NCBI GenBank assembly: GCA_029983505.1 | Contig: JASBZK010000028.1 | Location: forward strand, 1-25,085 | Direction of reading: 5' to 3' | DNA: 25,085 nucleotides | Source of the DNA: Porphyromonas sp. | Lineage (GTDB): Bacteria; Bacteroidota; Bacteroidia; Bacteroidales; Porphyromonadaceae | Shown: piece after piece, positions 1 through 6,223 of the stretch | Layout of the letters: each line of letters opens with the position of its first letter | Position numbering within the stretch: position 1 is the first letter of the stretch | Notes under the pieces: model-generated | Told to the model about the DNA's origin: nothing | Database searches by the model: none | The model's input: only the letters and a program-made list of their open reading frames with translations | Program-made: the position numbers and the translations under genes

Positions 1-560
1 TGGTGCCCGCCACAGCAATGGTCTCCTTCTTGTTTCTCGCCACAGCAGTCGCCATCCTCGTGGTGGTGATGGTGATGGGTGCCCGTATAGGCTTCCAGCT
101 CTTCGGGAGACGGATCACGAACCTCTGTCACTTCGCCGACAAAATGGAGTGTCTCACCTGCAAGGGGATGGTTGAAGTCCATATCTACACCTTCCTCCCA
201 CACGTCAATGACTTCTCCCTCTATTTGCTGACCGTCGCTGGTAAGCATCGGCAGTATCGCACCGGTGTGTACCATTTCTTCGTCAAAAACGCCGTCGACG
301 AAGAACGTCTCTTTGGGAAGAGTCATCTGGAGATCCGGATTAACCCGACCGTAGGCGTCATCCACGGGAATCACGAAGTCGAAAGCATCACCTGCCTCTT
401 TGCCCAAAAGTTGGGCTTCAAAAGCCGGAATCAAAAGACCAAGCCCCTGGATGTATTCCATCGGGTCATTGCCGTAGGTCTCTTCCACGAGGTCGGAAGC
501 ATCTTCGCCCCGGTAGAGACGGTAATGGACGCGCACAAGTTTGTCCTTATTTATCTTCAT
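1..560 (-). CDS. slyD: SlyD-type FKBP peptidyl-prolyl isomerase with metal-binding tail (3' end off window)
   Basis: Reading the minus strand from the ATG at 560 gives an open frame of 186 codons that runs off the left edge without a stop. It begins MKINKDKLVRVHYRLYRGED and has the SlyD layout: a half FKBP domain, an insert-in-flap chaperone segment, and the return of the FKBP fold (PLAGETLHFVGEVTEV). A His/Cys-rich tail follows, with six consecutive histidines and then two CCG motifs (GDCCGE and DHCCGG). SlyD proteins are cytoplasmic prolyl isomerases and chaperones whose tails bind nickel and other metals; the family assignment comes from this layout, and metal binding here is inferred. It lies 39 bp downstream of the AraC-type gene on the same strand. 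I see no clear promoter between them, so they may be cotranscribed. The C-terminal end is not visible. Confidence 0.9.
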   Translation of the reverse strand, partial: MKINKDKLVRVHYRLYRGEDASDLVEETYGNDPMEYIQGLGLLIPAFEAQLLGKEAGDAFDFVIPVDDAYGRVNPDLQMTLPKETFFVDGVFDEEMVHTGAILPMLTSDGQQIEGEVIDVWEEGVDMDFNHPLAGETLHFVGEVTEVRDPSPEELEAYTGTHHHHHHEDGDCCGEKQEGDHCCGGH

Positions 561-599
561 AACTGATGTTTTATCGTTTAATAAAAATGAGAGGCGTAA

Positions 600-1532
600 T
601 TATTTCTCCAAAATGTTCGGATGACGTGCACAACGCTCTGCCGCTCTTTTTTGAGCCTCATCACGGATAAGCATTCGGCGTCTCTGTGTAGGTGTCATAT
701 TGAACTGTCGGCGGCAGAAGACGGTGAAATGGCTTGGAGAAGAGAACCGGAAGTCTTCCACGATCTCGGAGAAGGGGACGGTGGGATCCGCAAGCCGTTC
801 GTCGATAAACTTTGCTTTCTGCTGGAGCATCCACGTGTAAGGGGGGACGTTGAACGCTTCGGAGAATTCTTTCTTGAACTGGCGGATATTCTCGCCTCGA
901 AGGTCTGCCAAGTCTTGGACGGTGTCGCAACGCAGGAAGTTTTGGGTCACAAACTCCTTGAAGTCGATTTCTTTTCTCAAAAGCGGAGCCAAAAGCCTGC
1001 CGAGATCCTCTGATGTGTAGTATGCGGAGATGACAAAGAAGATTTCTTGGAGCTTCATCAAGAGGATGTTGCTGCACCGGAGGCGCGCTTCATACAGGTG
1101 TACGATGCTGTCGACCGTGCGGCTGAGCGTATCATTGACAGGAAGGGTCGTGAATTTGTGTTCGCTCGGAGAAAACGGTTTGAGCTGGTTGATGGAATAG
1201 GCTCCGCACAGCTGGGCAGGCTTATCGAAGGCAAACGTACTGATACGGACGTTATCCGAGTTGGCCGTCACCTTGAAATCCGTGTCCGCACCGAGGAAAA
1301 AGAAACAGGGATCACTGCACGTGTCCGTCGCAGACAGATTGAGCCGACCTGATTTGTCGATGCTTACGACAGAAGGACCATCCGTGAAGACGAACATATA
1401 TTTGTCCCCTGTGGAGCTCTCCAAAGAAGTTCCCTTTTTGTAGAGTTTACTCTCAAATGGGCAGTGATTACCGGCGTAAAAGTGGCACTCGAGGTGTCGG
1501 GATAAGTTTACTGGTTCAGAAAAATCTTGCAT
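600..1532 (-). CDS. AraC-family transcriptional regulator
   Basis: A 310-residue protein with a C-terminal AraC/XylS-type helix-turn-helix domain covering roughly the last 110 residues. It has two HTH units: the first near TVQDLADLRGENIRQFKKEF, the second near FSEIVEDFRFSSPSHFTVFC, followed by the typical ending FNMTPTQRRRM. The N-terminal half is an unassigned sensor-like region that presumably binds a ligand. The open frame extends upstream to a GTG at 1586, but I chose the ATG at 1532 (MQDFSEPVNL) because ATG is the normal start here and the extra 18 residues look non-conserved. A Bacteroidetes promoter lies at 1688-1718. The gene sits directly upstream of slyD. Its target genes and inducer cannot be read from the sequence. 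Confidence 0.85.
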   Translation of the reverse strand: MQDFSEPVNLSRHLECHFYAGNHCPFESKLYKKGTSLESSTGDKYMFVFTDGPSVVSIDKSGRLNLSATDTCSDPCFFFLGADTDFKVTANSDNVRISTFAFDKPAQLCGAYSINQLKPFSPSEHKFTTLPVNDTLSRTVDSIVHLYEARLRCSNILLMKLQEIFFVISAYYTSEDLGRLLAPLLRKEIDFKEFVTQNFLRCDTVQDLADLRGENIRQFKKEFSEAFNVPPYTWMLQQKAKFIDERLADPTVPFSEIVEDFRFSSPSHFTVFCRRQFNMTPTQRRRMLIRDEAQKRAAERCARHPNILEK

Positions 1533-1687
1533 ACGTTTTTGTGAATATGAAAAGGACGTGTTACTGTCTCTGCGGATCCGGAACACAGAGCTCCGGCATC
1601 AGAAACGGCACGTGCAACCAAAAAGTCTCCACTCTTAGGATTGCTCCGATGGGCAAAATACCTAAAGTCCCCCGAACAATCTTATCG

Positions 1688-1718
1688 CAAAGATACAATC
1701 TTTTTTACAATTATCAAT
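1688..1718 (-). promoter_or_regulatory. Bacteroidetes-type promoter for the AraC-type gene
   Basis: On the minus strand, ATTG (1718-1715) is followed by a 19-nt spacer and TATCTTTG (1695-1688), a perfect match to the TAnnTTTG -7 consensus. Transcription would start near 1681, giving a leader of about 150 nt before the ATG at 1532. A weak hairpin (GTAAAT-T-GC / GCATTTAC, 1731-1760) separates it from the end of msrC. Confidence 0.65.
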
Positions 1719-1759
1719 CCGGATAATTGAGTAAATGCCATAAAATAAAAAGCAATTTA

Positions 1760-2314
1760 CTAGTCTTGTGGGCTGAATAGGGGGCTAAGGGTACGGTATA
1801 CCGCAGACAGCTTTGGGGCTAAGTCGCTCACAATTGCTTCGAGAGCCGAGCGATCGACTTCATCATAGGCACCTATCTCGTCGCTGTCCATATCGAGTAC
1901 GCCGATTACTCTGCCTTTTTCGTCCTTTAGGGGTAGGACGATTTCGCTTTTGGACGCAGAGGAGCACGCGATGTGACCGGGGTAAAGCGCCACATCCCGC
2001 ACGACCTGTGTCTCGGCTTCTTTGAGTGCGGTGCCGCATACTCCCCGCCCATAGAGAATGGTGTCACAGGCAGCCGACCCTTGGAAAAATCCGAGGCAAA
2101 GTGTCGGCTCTTTTTTCTCCGGAGTGTCGACGAAATAAAACCCTGTCCAGAGATTGCCCATAGCTTCGTGCAGAAGGGCGATGAAATTATTGGCAGCGGA
2201 GAATGCCGGGACCCCGCTCGAAAAGAAAGCGGGGATCGTACTGCGAATTTTCAGGTAGCGTTCGCTTTTCGTCTCTTGGTGCGTGAAGGAACCGCTTATA
2301 TCTTCAAAGCTCAT
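1760..2314 (-). CDS. msrC: Free methionine-(R)-sulfoxide reductase (GAF domain)
   Basis: A 184-residue single GAF-domain protein of the fRMsr (YebR/MsrC) family, which reduces free methionine-R-sulfoxide to methionine in the cytoplasm. The signature cysteines are present: Cys83 (GSAACDTI), Cys93 (GRGVCGTA) and Cys117 (PGHIACSSAS). Their 10 and 24 residue spacing matches that recalled for the E. coli enzyme (84, 94, 118). The conserved LCLGFFQG, GHIAC and SKSEIVLP segments are intact, so the enzyme should be active. The gene is alone on its strand, diverging from the kinase-like gene at 2455, with a promoter overlapping the inverted repeat at 2362-2399. A role in oxidative stress repair follows from the family; the regulation is not known. 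Confidence 0.92.
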   Translation of the reverse strand: MSFEDISGSFTHQETKSERYLKIRSTIPAFFSSGVPAFSAANNFIALLHEAMGNLWTGFYFVDTPEKKEPTLCLGFFQGSAACDTILYGRGVCGTALKEAETQVVRDVALYPGHIACSSASKSEIVLPLKDEKGRVIGVLDMDSDEIGAYDEVDRSALEAIVSDLAPKLSAVYRTLSPLFSPQD

Positions 2315-2361
2315 ACCGGTGCGTACTTATTGGTGAGAAAACTTTTGGGATGAAAAATTTC

Positions 2362-2399
2362 ATTACCTTTGTCTAAAACAAGGCGAGGACAAAGGTAAT
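2362..2399. promoter_or_regulatory. Perfect 12-bp inverted repeat with two face-to-face -7 boxes
   Basis: ATTACCTTTGTC (2362-2373) and GACAAAGGTAAT (2388-2399) are exact reverse complements separated by 14 bp. Each arm holds a TACCTTTG box. The left one (2364-2371, plus) reads towards the kinase-like gene and the right one (minus) towards msrC, so the two promoters point at each other. The plus-strand box lacks a well-spaced -33 element. The repeat may simply be two promoter boxes, or it may also be an operator. Confidence 0.55.
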
Positions 2400-2420
2400 T
2401 AGAATTTCCTGGTCCGCAAC
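2390..2420 (-). promoter_or_regulatory. Promoter for msrC
   Basis: On the minus strand, GTTG (2420-2417) is followed by a 19-nt spacer and TACCTTTG (2397-2390), a perfect TAnnTTTG box. Transcription would start near 2383, about 70 nt before the msrC ATG. The box is part of the right arm of the inverted repeat at 2362-2399. Confidence 0.6.
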
Positions 2421-2454
2421 CGTGGAAAACTCTTTTTTGCATAGGTCACAGGAT

Positions 2455-3126
2455 ATGAACGATACATACAACCCCAATACTTTCGTCATCACCATAGGCC
2501 GCTCTTTTGGTAGTGGCGGAGGAAAATTTGCGTGTGAGCTCGGTCGTCGCCTCGGTCTGCCCGTCTACGACGAGGAGATACTCGCAAAAGCCGCTGAAGA
2601 CTCGAATATCAGAGAGGATTTGCTCCAAAGAATCGACGAAAGTAACGACTTCTCCGTCCCCCTCGTCTTCAATACCGGCGGAGTGTCTATGCCGGGATCC
2701 GTTTTCCTCTACAACGACAACTATCTCTCGAACGAGAACCTATTTAATATCGTCTCAGACACGATTAAAGAGCTGGCGAAGAAGGGGTCTCTCATTTTGG
2801 TGGGTCGTTGCAGCGACTTCATCCTTAGGGATCATCCGCACCTTCTCTCTCTATTCGTGACGGAAAATAAGTCCTTGCGCCTCGAGCGCATCATCGAGCG
2901 TATCGAAGACGTGAAGACCGAGGAAGAAGCCGAAGAGTATATGGTCAAAGTAGACCGCCAGCGCCGTCAGTACTACAATTTTTACACCGGCGGAAGATGG
3001 GGTCGATGTGAAAACTACGACCTCTCCTTCAAGCTCTCAGAGCTTGGCACAGATTATGCAGTCAGTCTTATAGCAGACTTACTGAAACGAAAAGGTTTCC
3101 CCGTAGAAGCCCCCAAGAAAGAGTAG
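2455..3126 (+). CDS. Cytidylate kinase-like family protein
   Basis: A 223-residue P-loop protein resembling the cytidylate-kinase-like family (PF13189). Near its N-terminus is FVITIGRSFGSGGGKFACEL, which matches that family's glycine-rich loop (ITI-R--GSGG---A) rather than the classic GxxGxGKS of true CMP kinase. A central VGRCSDFIL and a C-terminal YDLSFKLSELGTDYAVSLIA segment fit the family. The open frame extends to a GTG at 2422, but the ATG at 2455 (MNDTYNPNTF) is the better start. The substrate is not known: many members are annotated by similarity only, and CMP phosphorylation should not be assumed. The gene stands alone between msrC and clpC. Confidence 0.8.
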   Translation: MNDTYNPNTFVITIGRSFGSGGGKFACELGRRLGLPVYDEEILAKAAEDSNIREDLLQRIDESNDFSVPLVFNTGGVSMPGSVFLYNDNYLSNENLFNIVSDTIKELAKKGSLILVGRCSDFILRDHPHLLSLFVTENKSLRLERIIERIEDVKTEEEAEEYMVKVDRQRRQYYNFYTGGRWGRCENYDLSFKLSELGTDYAVSLIADLLKRKGFPVEAPKKE

Positions 3127-3130
3127 GGTG

Positions 3131-3237
3131 GTACGGTCGAAACGTACAGTAGGTCTAACAAGTCAAAGTTGATTTAAGGGCTTAAGACCTACCCATACCA
3201 AAGGATGAGATAGGCTTAGTCGCTTAGCTCATCCTTT
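3131..3237 (+). promoter_or_regulatory. Hairpin-rich intergenic leader upstream of clpC-like gene
   Basis: The gap between the kinase-like gene and the clpC-like ATG can form three stem-loops in series: GTACG/CGTAC (3131-3135 with 3143-3147), GTAGGTCT/AGACCTAC (3149-3156 with 3185-3192), and AAAGGATGAG/CTCATCCTTT (3200-3209 with 3228-3237). The last has a perfect 10-bp stem and an 18-nt loop and ends 33 nt before the ATG. No T-tract follows, so it is not a typical terminator. I found no perfect TAnnTTTG box in this gap. It could end the upstream transcript, or form a structured 5' leader for clpC. Confidence 0.45.
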
Positions 3238-3270
3238 AGTATTTACCTCAAAAAGAGAAAGGAACAGACA

Positions 3271-5463
3271 ATGTCCTACGAAATAGACCAAAATAAAAGC
3301 TTTGAAGAAGCTCTTCCTCTGATGGCGGTCGGTACCCCGCCGGAGGAAGACGCTCCTCGCGAAAATGGCGAGAGTGCCTCCGAAAATACCGGGGGGGATC
3401 ATTCTACGTCCGGAGAGCGCCGAAACGATCCGCTCTTCGGAAAGAGTGCCAAGGGCAAAAAAGGAGCGCAAGGAAAAGACTCGGATACCCCCACGCTCGA
3501 CAAATACGGCGTATGGCTGACGGATCTGGCGAAGGAAGACAAACTGGATCCTGTCTTTGGGCGGGAAGACGAGCTCCTACGGATCGCCCAAATTTTGGCG
3601 CGCAAACGCAAAAATAATCCCCTCCTGCTCGGAGAGCCCGGCACCGGTAAGACCGCGATCGTGGAAGCGCTTGCACAGAAGATCGCGTCTCGAGACGTAC
3701 CCATCTTCCTCCTCGACAAACGCATCGTCAGTGTGGACTTGGCTTCCATCGTGGCCGGCTCTATGTACAGGGGGCAGTTTGAGGAGCGTATGAAGACGAT
3801 GCTCGAAGAGCTTAAAAATAATCCCGACATCATCCTCTACATTGACGAGATTCACACCCTGATGGGCGGAGGAAACAGTCAAGGCGGTCTTGATGCTGCC
3901 AACATCCTGAAGCCTGCCCTCTCGAGAGGCGAGATTAAAGTAATCGGGGCTACGACACTCGAAGAGTACCGCAAAACGATCGAGAAAGACGGTGCGATGG
4001 ACAGACGTTTCCAAAAGGTCGTCGTATCGGCACCTGAGGAAAAGGAGACTTTCGATATCCTAAAGAAGCTCCAACCCCGCTATGAGTCTCATCACCACGT
4101 CTCTTATACCGATGACGCGCTCAAGGCTGCCGTTAAGCTCACGGCTCAGTACGTCACCGACCGTTTCTTTCCCGACAAGGCCATTGACGCGATGGACGAA
4201 GCGGGAGCTTACGCCCATTTGATGAATCAGGAGACGGTGGACTTTACCCCGTTTGAGGCGAAGATATCCGATGCCCACGACAAGAAGCTCCAGGCCGTCA
4301 AAGACGGTGACTACGAGAGCGCTTCCCGCTACCGTGATCTCGAAAAGCAGTTACAGAAGGATCTTGAGGACTATAAGGACGCGTTGGAAAAAGGCGATAA
4401 TAGTGAAAATCCGATTATCGTAGGCGTGCCGGAAGTAGAAAAGGTGGTGAGTCTTGCGAGTGGCATACCGGTGGCTTCGTTTACAAAAGACGACCTTGCT
4501 TCCCTTCGCGGTCTGGCTGACCGTCTGAAAGCCCACGTCGTGGGACAGGATCACGTCGTGGACGCGGTAGCGAGCGCCATCCAGAGGAATAAGATCGGGC
4601 TCAGGGACAGCAGCAAGCCGATAGGTACGTTTATGTTCCTCGGCTCCTCCGGGGTGGGTAAAACGCACCTCTCCAAGCAACTGGCACGCGAGCTCTTTGG
4701 CTCGGAAGACGCGATGATCAGAGTGGATATGAGCGAATTTATGGAGCGTCACACCGTGTCGCGCCTCATCGGTGCGCCTCCCGGATACGTTGGCTACGAC
4801 CAAGGCGGAGAGCTTACGGTGAAGGTAAAACGCCGTCCGTACTCCGTCATCCTCTTCGACGAGATCGAAAAGGCGCACCCAGACGTACACAACCTGCTCC
4901 TACAGCTCCTTGATGACGGGGTACTTACGGATGCCGCCGGCGGTAAGGTGAATTTCAAAAACACCATTATCATCATGACGAGTAACGTAGGGACAAAGCA
5001 GCTCAATGAGTTTGGCACCGGAATCGGTTTCCGTGGCGGTGCGGAGGACTTTGGGAAGATGAGCGAAGCCGTTATCACCAAGTCTCTGAGGAAGTCTTTC
5101 ACCCCCGAGTTCCTCAATCGTATCGACCGCATCCTGACCTTCAACGCGCTCACGAAGGAAGCCATCAGAGACATCGTGGAGCTTGAGCTCCGCGATCTCC
5201 AAGAGCGCTTGGACAAGCTGAGCATCCGACTGACCTTGACCGAAAGAGCCAAAGACTTTGTGGCGGACAAAGGTTACTCTCCCACTATGGGCGCACGCCC
5301 GCTCAAACGCGCTGTCGCCAAGTATGTGGAAGAAGTGCTTACCCAGGCGATTATTGACGGACGTGCCGAAGAGGGCGGAAGTTACACCCTTGATATCGGC
5401 GAAGAGACTTCGGGCGATGACCGGACGCTGAAGATTCTTCAGCCGGAGCCTGCGCTCGTTTGA
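3271..5463 (+). CDS. clpC: ClpC-type AAA+ protease ATPase lacking the N-terminal Clp repeats
   Basis: A 730-residue class 1 Clp/Hsp100 unfoldase. The first AAA+ domain has Walker A GEPGTGKT (121-128) and Walker B IILYIDE (187-193). A UVR-like middle segment (about 345-370, GDYESASRYRDLEKQ) marks it as ClpC rather than ClpA or ClpB. The second AAA+ domain has GSSGVGKT (458-465) and VILFDE (526-531). An IGF tripeptide (585-587) sits where ClpP-binding loops occur, so it probably feeds ClpP. Typical ClpC is about 810-860 residues. Here the double N-terminal Clp repeat is missing and replaced by about 75 charged, low-complexity residues, which probably changes how substrates or adaptors dock. No frame upstream encodes the missing domain. 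It appears monocistronic, with a terminator 30 bp downstream. Confidence 0.88.
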   Translation: MSYEIDQNKSFEEALPLMAVGTPPEEDAPRENGESASENTGGDHSTSGERRNDPLFGKSAKGKKGAQGKDSDTPTLDKYGVWLTDLAKEDKLDPVFGREDELLRIAQILARKRKNNPLLLGEPGTGKTAIVEALAQKIASRDVPIFLLDKRIVSVDLASIVAGSMYRGQFEERMKTMLEELKNNPDIILYIDEIHTLMGGGNSQGGLDAANILKPALSRGEIKVIGATTLEEYRKTIEKDGAMDRRFQKVVVSAPEEKETFDILKKLQPRYESHHHVSYTDDALKAAVKLTAQYVTDRFFPDKAIDAMDEAGAYAHLMNQETVDFTPFEAKISDAHDKKLQAVKDGDYESASRYRDLEKQLQKDLEDYKDALEKGDNSENPIIVGVPEVEKVVSLASGIPVASFTKDDLASLRGLADRLKAHVVGQDHVVDAVASAIQRNKIGLRDSSKPIGTFMFLGSSGVGKTHLSKQLARELFGSEDAMIRVDMSEFMERHTVSRLIGAPPGYVGYDQGGELTVKVKRRPYSVILFDEIEKAHPDVHNLLLQLLDDGVLTDAAGGKVNFKNTIIIMTSNVGTKQLNEFGTGIGFRGGAEDFGKMSEAVITKSLRKSFTPEFLNRIDRILTFNALTKEAIRDIVELELRDLQERLDKLSIRLTLTERAKDFVADKGYSPTMGARPLKRAVAKYVEEVLTQAIIDGRAEEGGSYTLDIGEETSGDDRTLKILQPEPALV

Positions 5464-5492
5464 CCCTCTGGATTAAACTCAAAATAGCTTTA

Positions 5493-5526
5493 GGGCTGAT
5501 TCCCGTCATAGGAGTCAGCCCTTTTT
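5493..5526 (+). terminator. Rho-independent terminator of the clpC-like gene
   Basis: GGGCTGATTCC (5493-5503) pairs with GGAGTCAGCCC (5511-5521) in an 11-bp stem with one T-G wobble and a 7-nt loop. A run of five T follows, 30 bp after the clpC stop codon. Confidence 0.88.
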
Positions 5527-5633
5527 GTGCTTAAGCCCATACGTGACCCGAGAGCAATGAAGAAGAGATGAGGTACTGTGCAGAGGTCTCAAAAGAGGAG
5601 ATACAGACCGAGAAGAAAAGCCGGTACGGGCAT

Positions 5634-5680
5634 AAAAGAGAAAAAGGTACGTACCGAGGCGATGTCGCCGGTACGTACCT
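5634..5680 (-). terminator. Rho-independent terminator of the V-type ATPase operon
   Basis: AGGTACGTACC (5645-5655) and GGTACGTACCT (5670-5680) form an 11-bp perfect stem. Inside it GGCGA/TCGCC adds a further 5 bp after a 2-nt bulge. On the minus strand the hairpin is followed by TTTTTCTCTTTT (5645-5634), as expected for intrinsic termination 36 bp after the subunit K stop codon. Each arm contains the 8-bp palindrome GTACGTAC. Confidence 0.88.
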
Positions 5681-5716
5681 CATTTTCGGTAGTATTTATG
5701 CCTTAATAATGTACGA

Positions 5717-6166
5717 TCAGAAGGCCATAAAGGTAAGGAGCGACACGAGGAGCGCAAGGATTGCGTAAAGCTCGGGGAAGACCGCTTCGACCATAGAGAT
5801 GGCAAAGACATTGTGACCGTCAGCGGTGGCTGCGATACCGTTTGCGAGGATTTGTCCCTGCTTGATGGCCGAGCCGAGACCTACGGCTCCGAGAAGAAGG
5901 CCGCAGAGGAGAATAGCCACAGCTACCTGAGTAGACATCTCGGGAGTAATGAGAGACCGAGAGAAGAACCAGCCCACGAAACCGTACAGACCCTGAGAAG
6001 AGGGAAGGGCGGAGAGACCGATGAATTGACCCATCTTGGAGGGGTCTTTTTTCATCCCTCCGATGGCTGCTTTACCGCAGTAGGAGAGACCGATACAGCT
6101 GCCTATACCGGCAAGTCCGACCATCAACGCAACGCCTGTGTAGGCCATTATCATGTTTACGTCCAT
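5717..6166 (-). CDS. ntpK: V-type ATP synthase subunit K (membrane rotor ring)
   Basis: A 149-residue proteolipid with four predicted membrane helices arranged as two hairpins, each related to an F-type c subunit. It forms the rotor ring in the cytoplasmic membrane. The ion-binding carboxylate should be Glu132, in ELYAILALL near the C-terminus, aligned with Glu139 of Enterococcus hirae NtpK (ETYAIL). The first hairpin has LPSSQGLYGF with Leu54, Ser57 and Gln58, corresponding to Leu61, Thr64 and Gln65 that coordinate sodium in E. hirae; Gln103 or Gln105 could supply the remaining ligand. Sodium coupling is therefore plausible but is an inference. It is the last gene of the operon, 57 bp after subunit I and directly before the terminator. 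Confidence 0.95.
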   Translation of the reverse strand: MDVNMIMAYTGVALMVGLAGIGSCIGLSYCGKAAIGGMKKDPSKMGQFIGLSALPSSQGLYGFVGWFFSRSLITPEMSTQVAVAILLCGLLLGAVGLGSAIKQGQILANGIAATADGHNVFAISMVEAVFPELYAILALLVSLLTFMAF

Positions 6167-6223
6167 AAGTTTGAATAAAATCGCTTATTTGTATGAATTA
6201 ATTGGTTTGTTCAGTAGAAGGAG

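Noticed and set aside
3..566. A 187-residue plus-strand open frame at the left edge
   Set aside because: It is antisense to slyD, whose reading frame is clear on the minus strand.
1584..1586. GTG start for the AraC-type gene, and likewise GTG at 2422 and TTG at 16000
   Set aside because: In each case an in-frame ATG lies 9-54 bases downstream and gives a more typical N-terminus. The TTG at 16000 also lies inside a promoter-like box.
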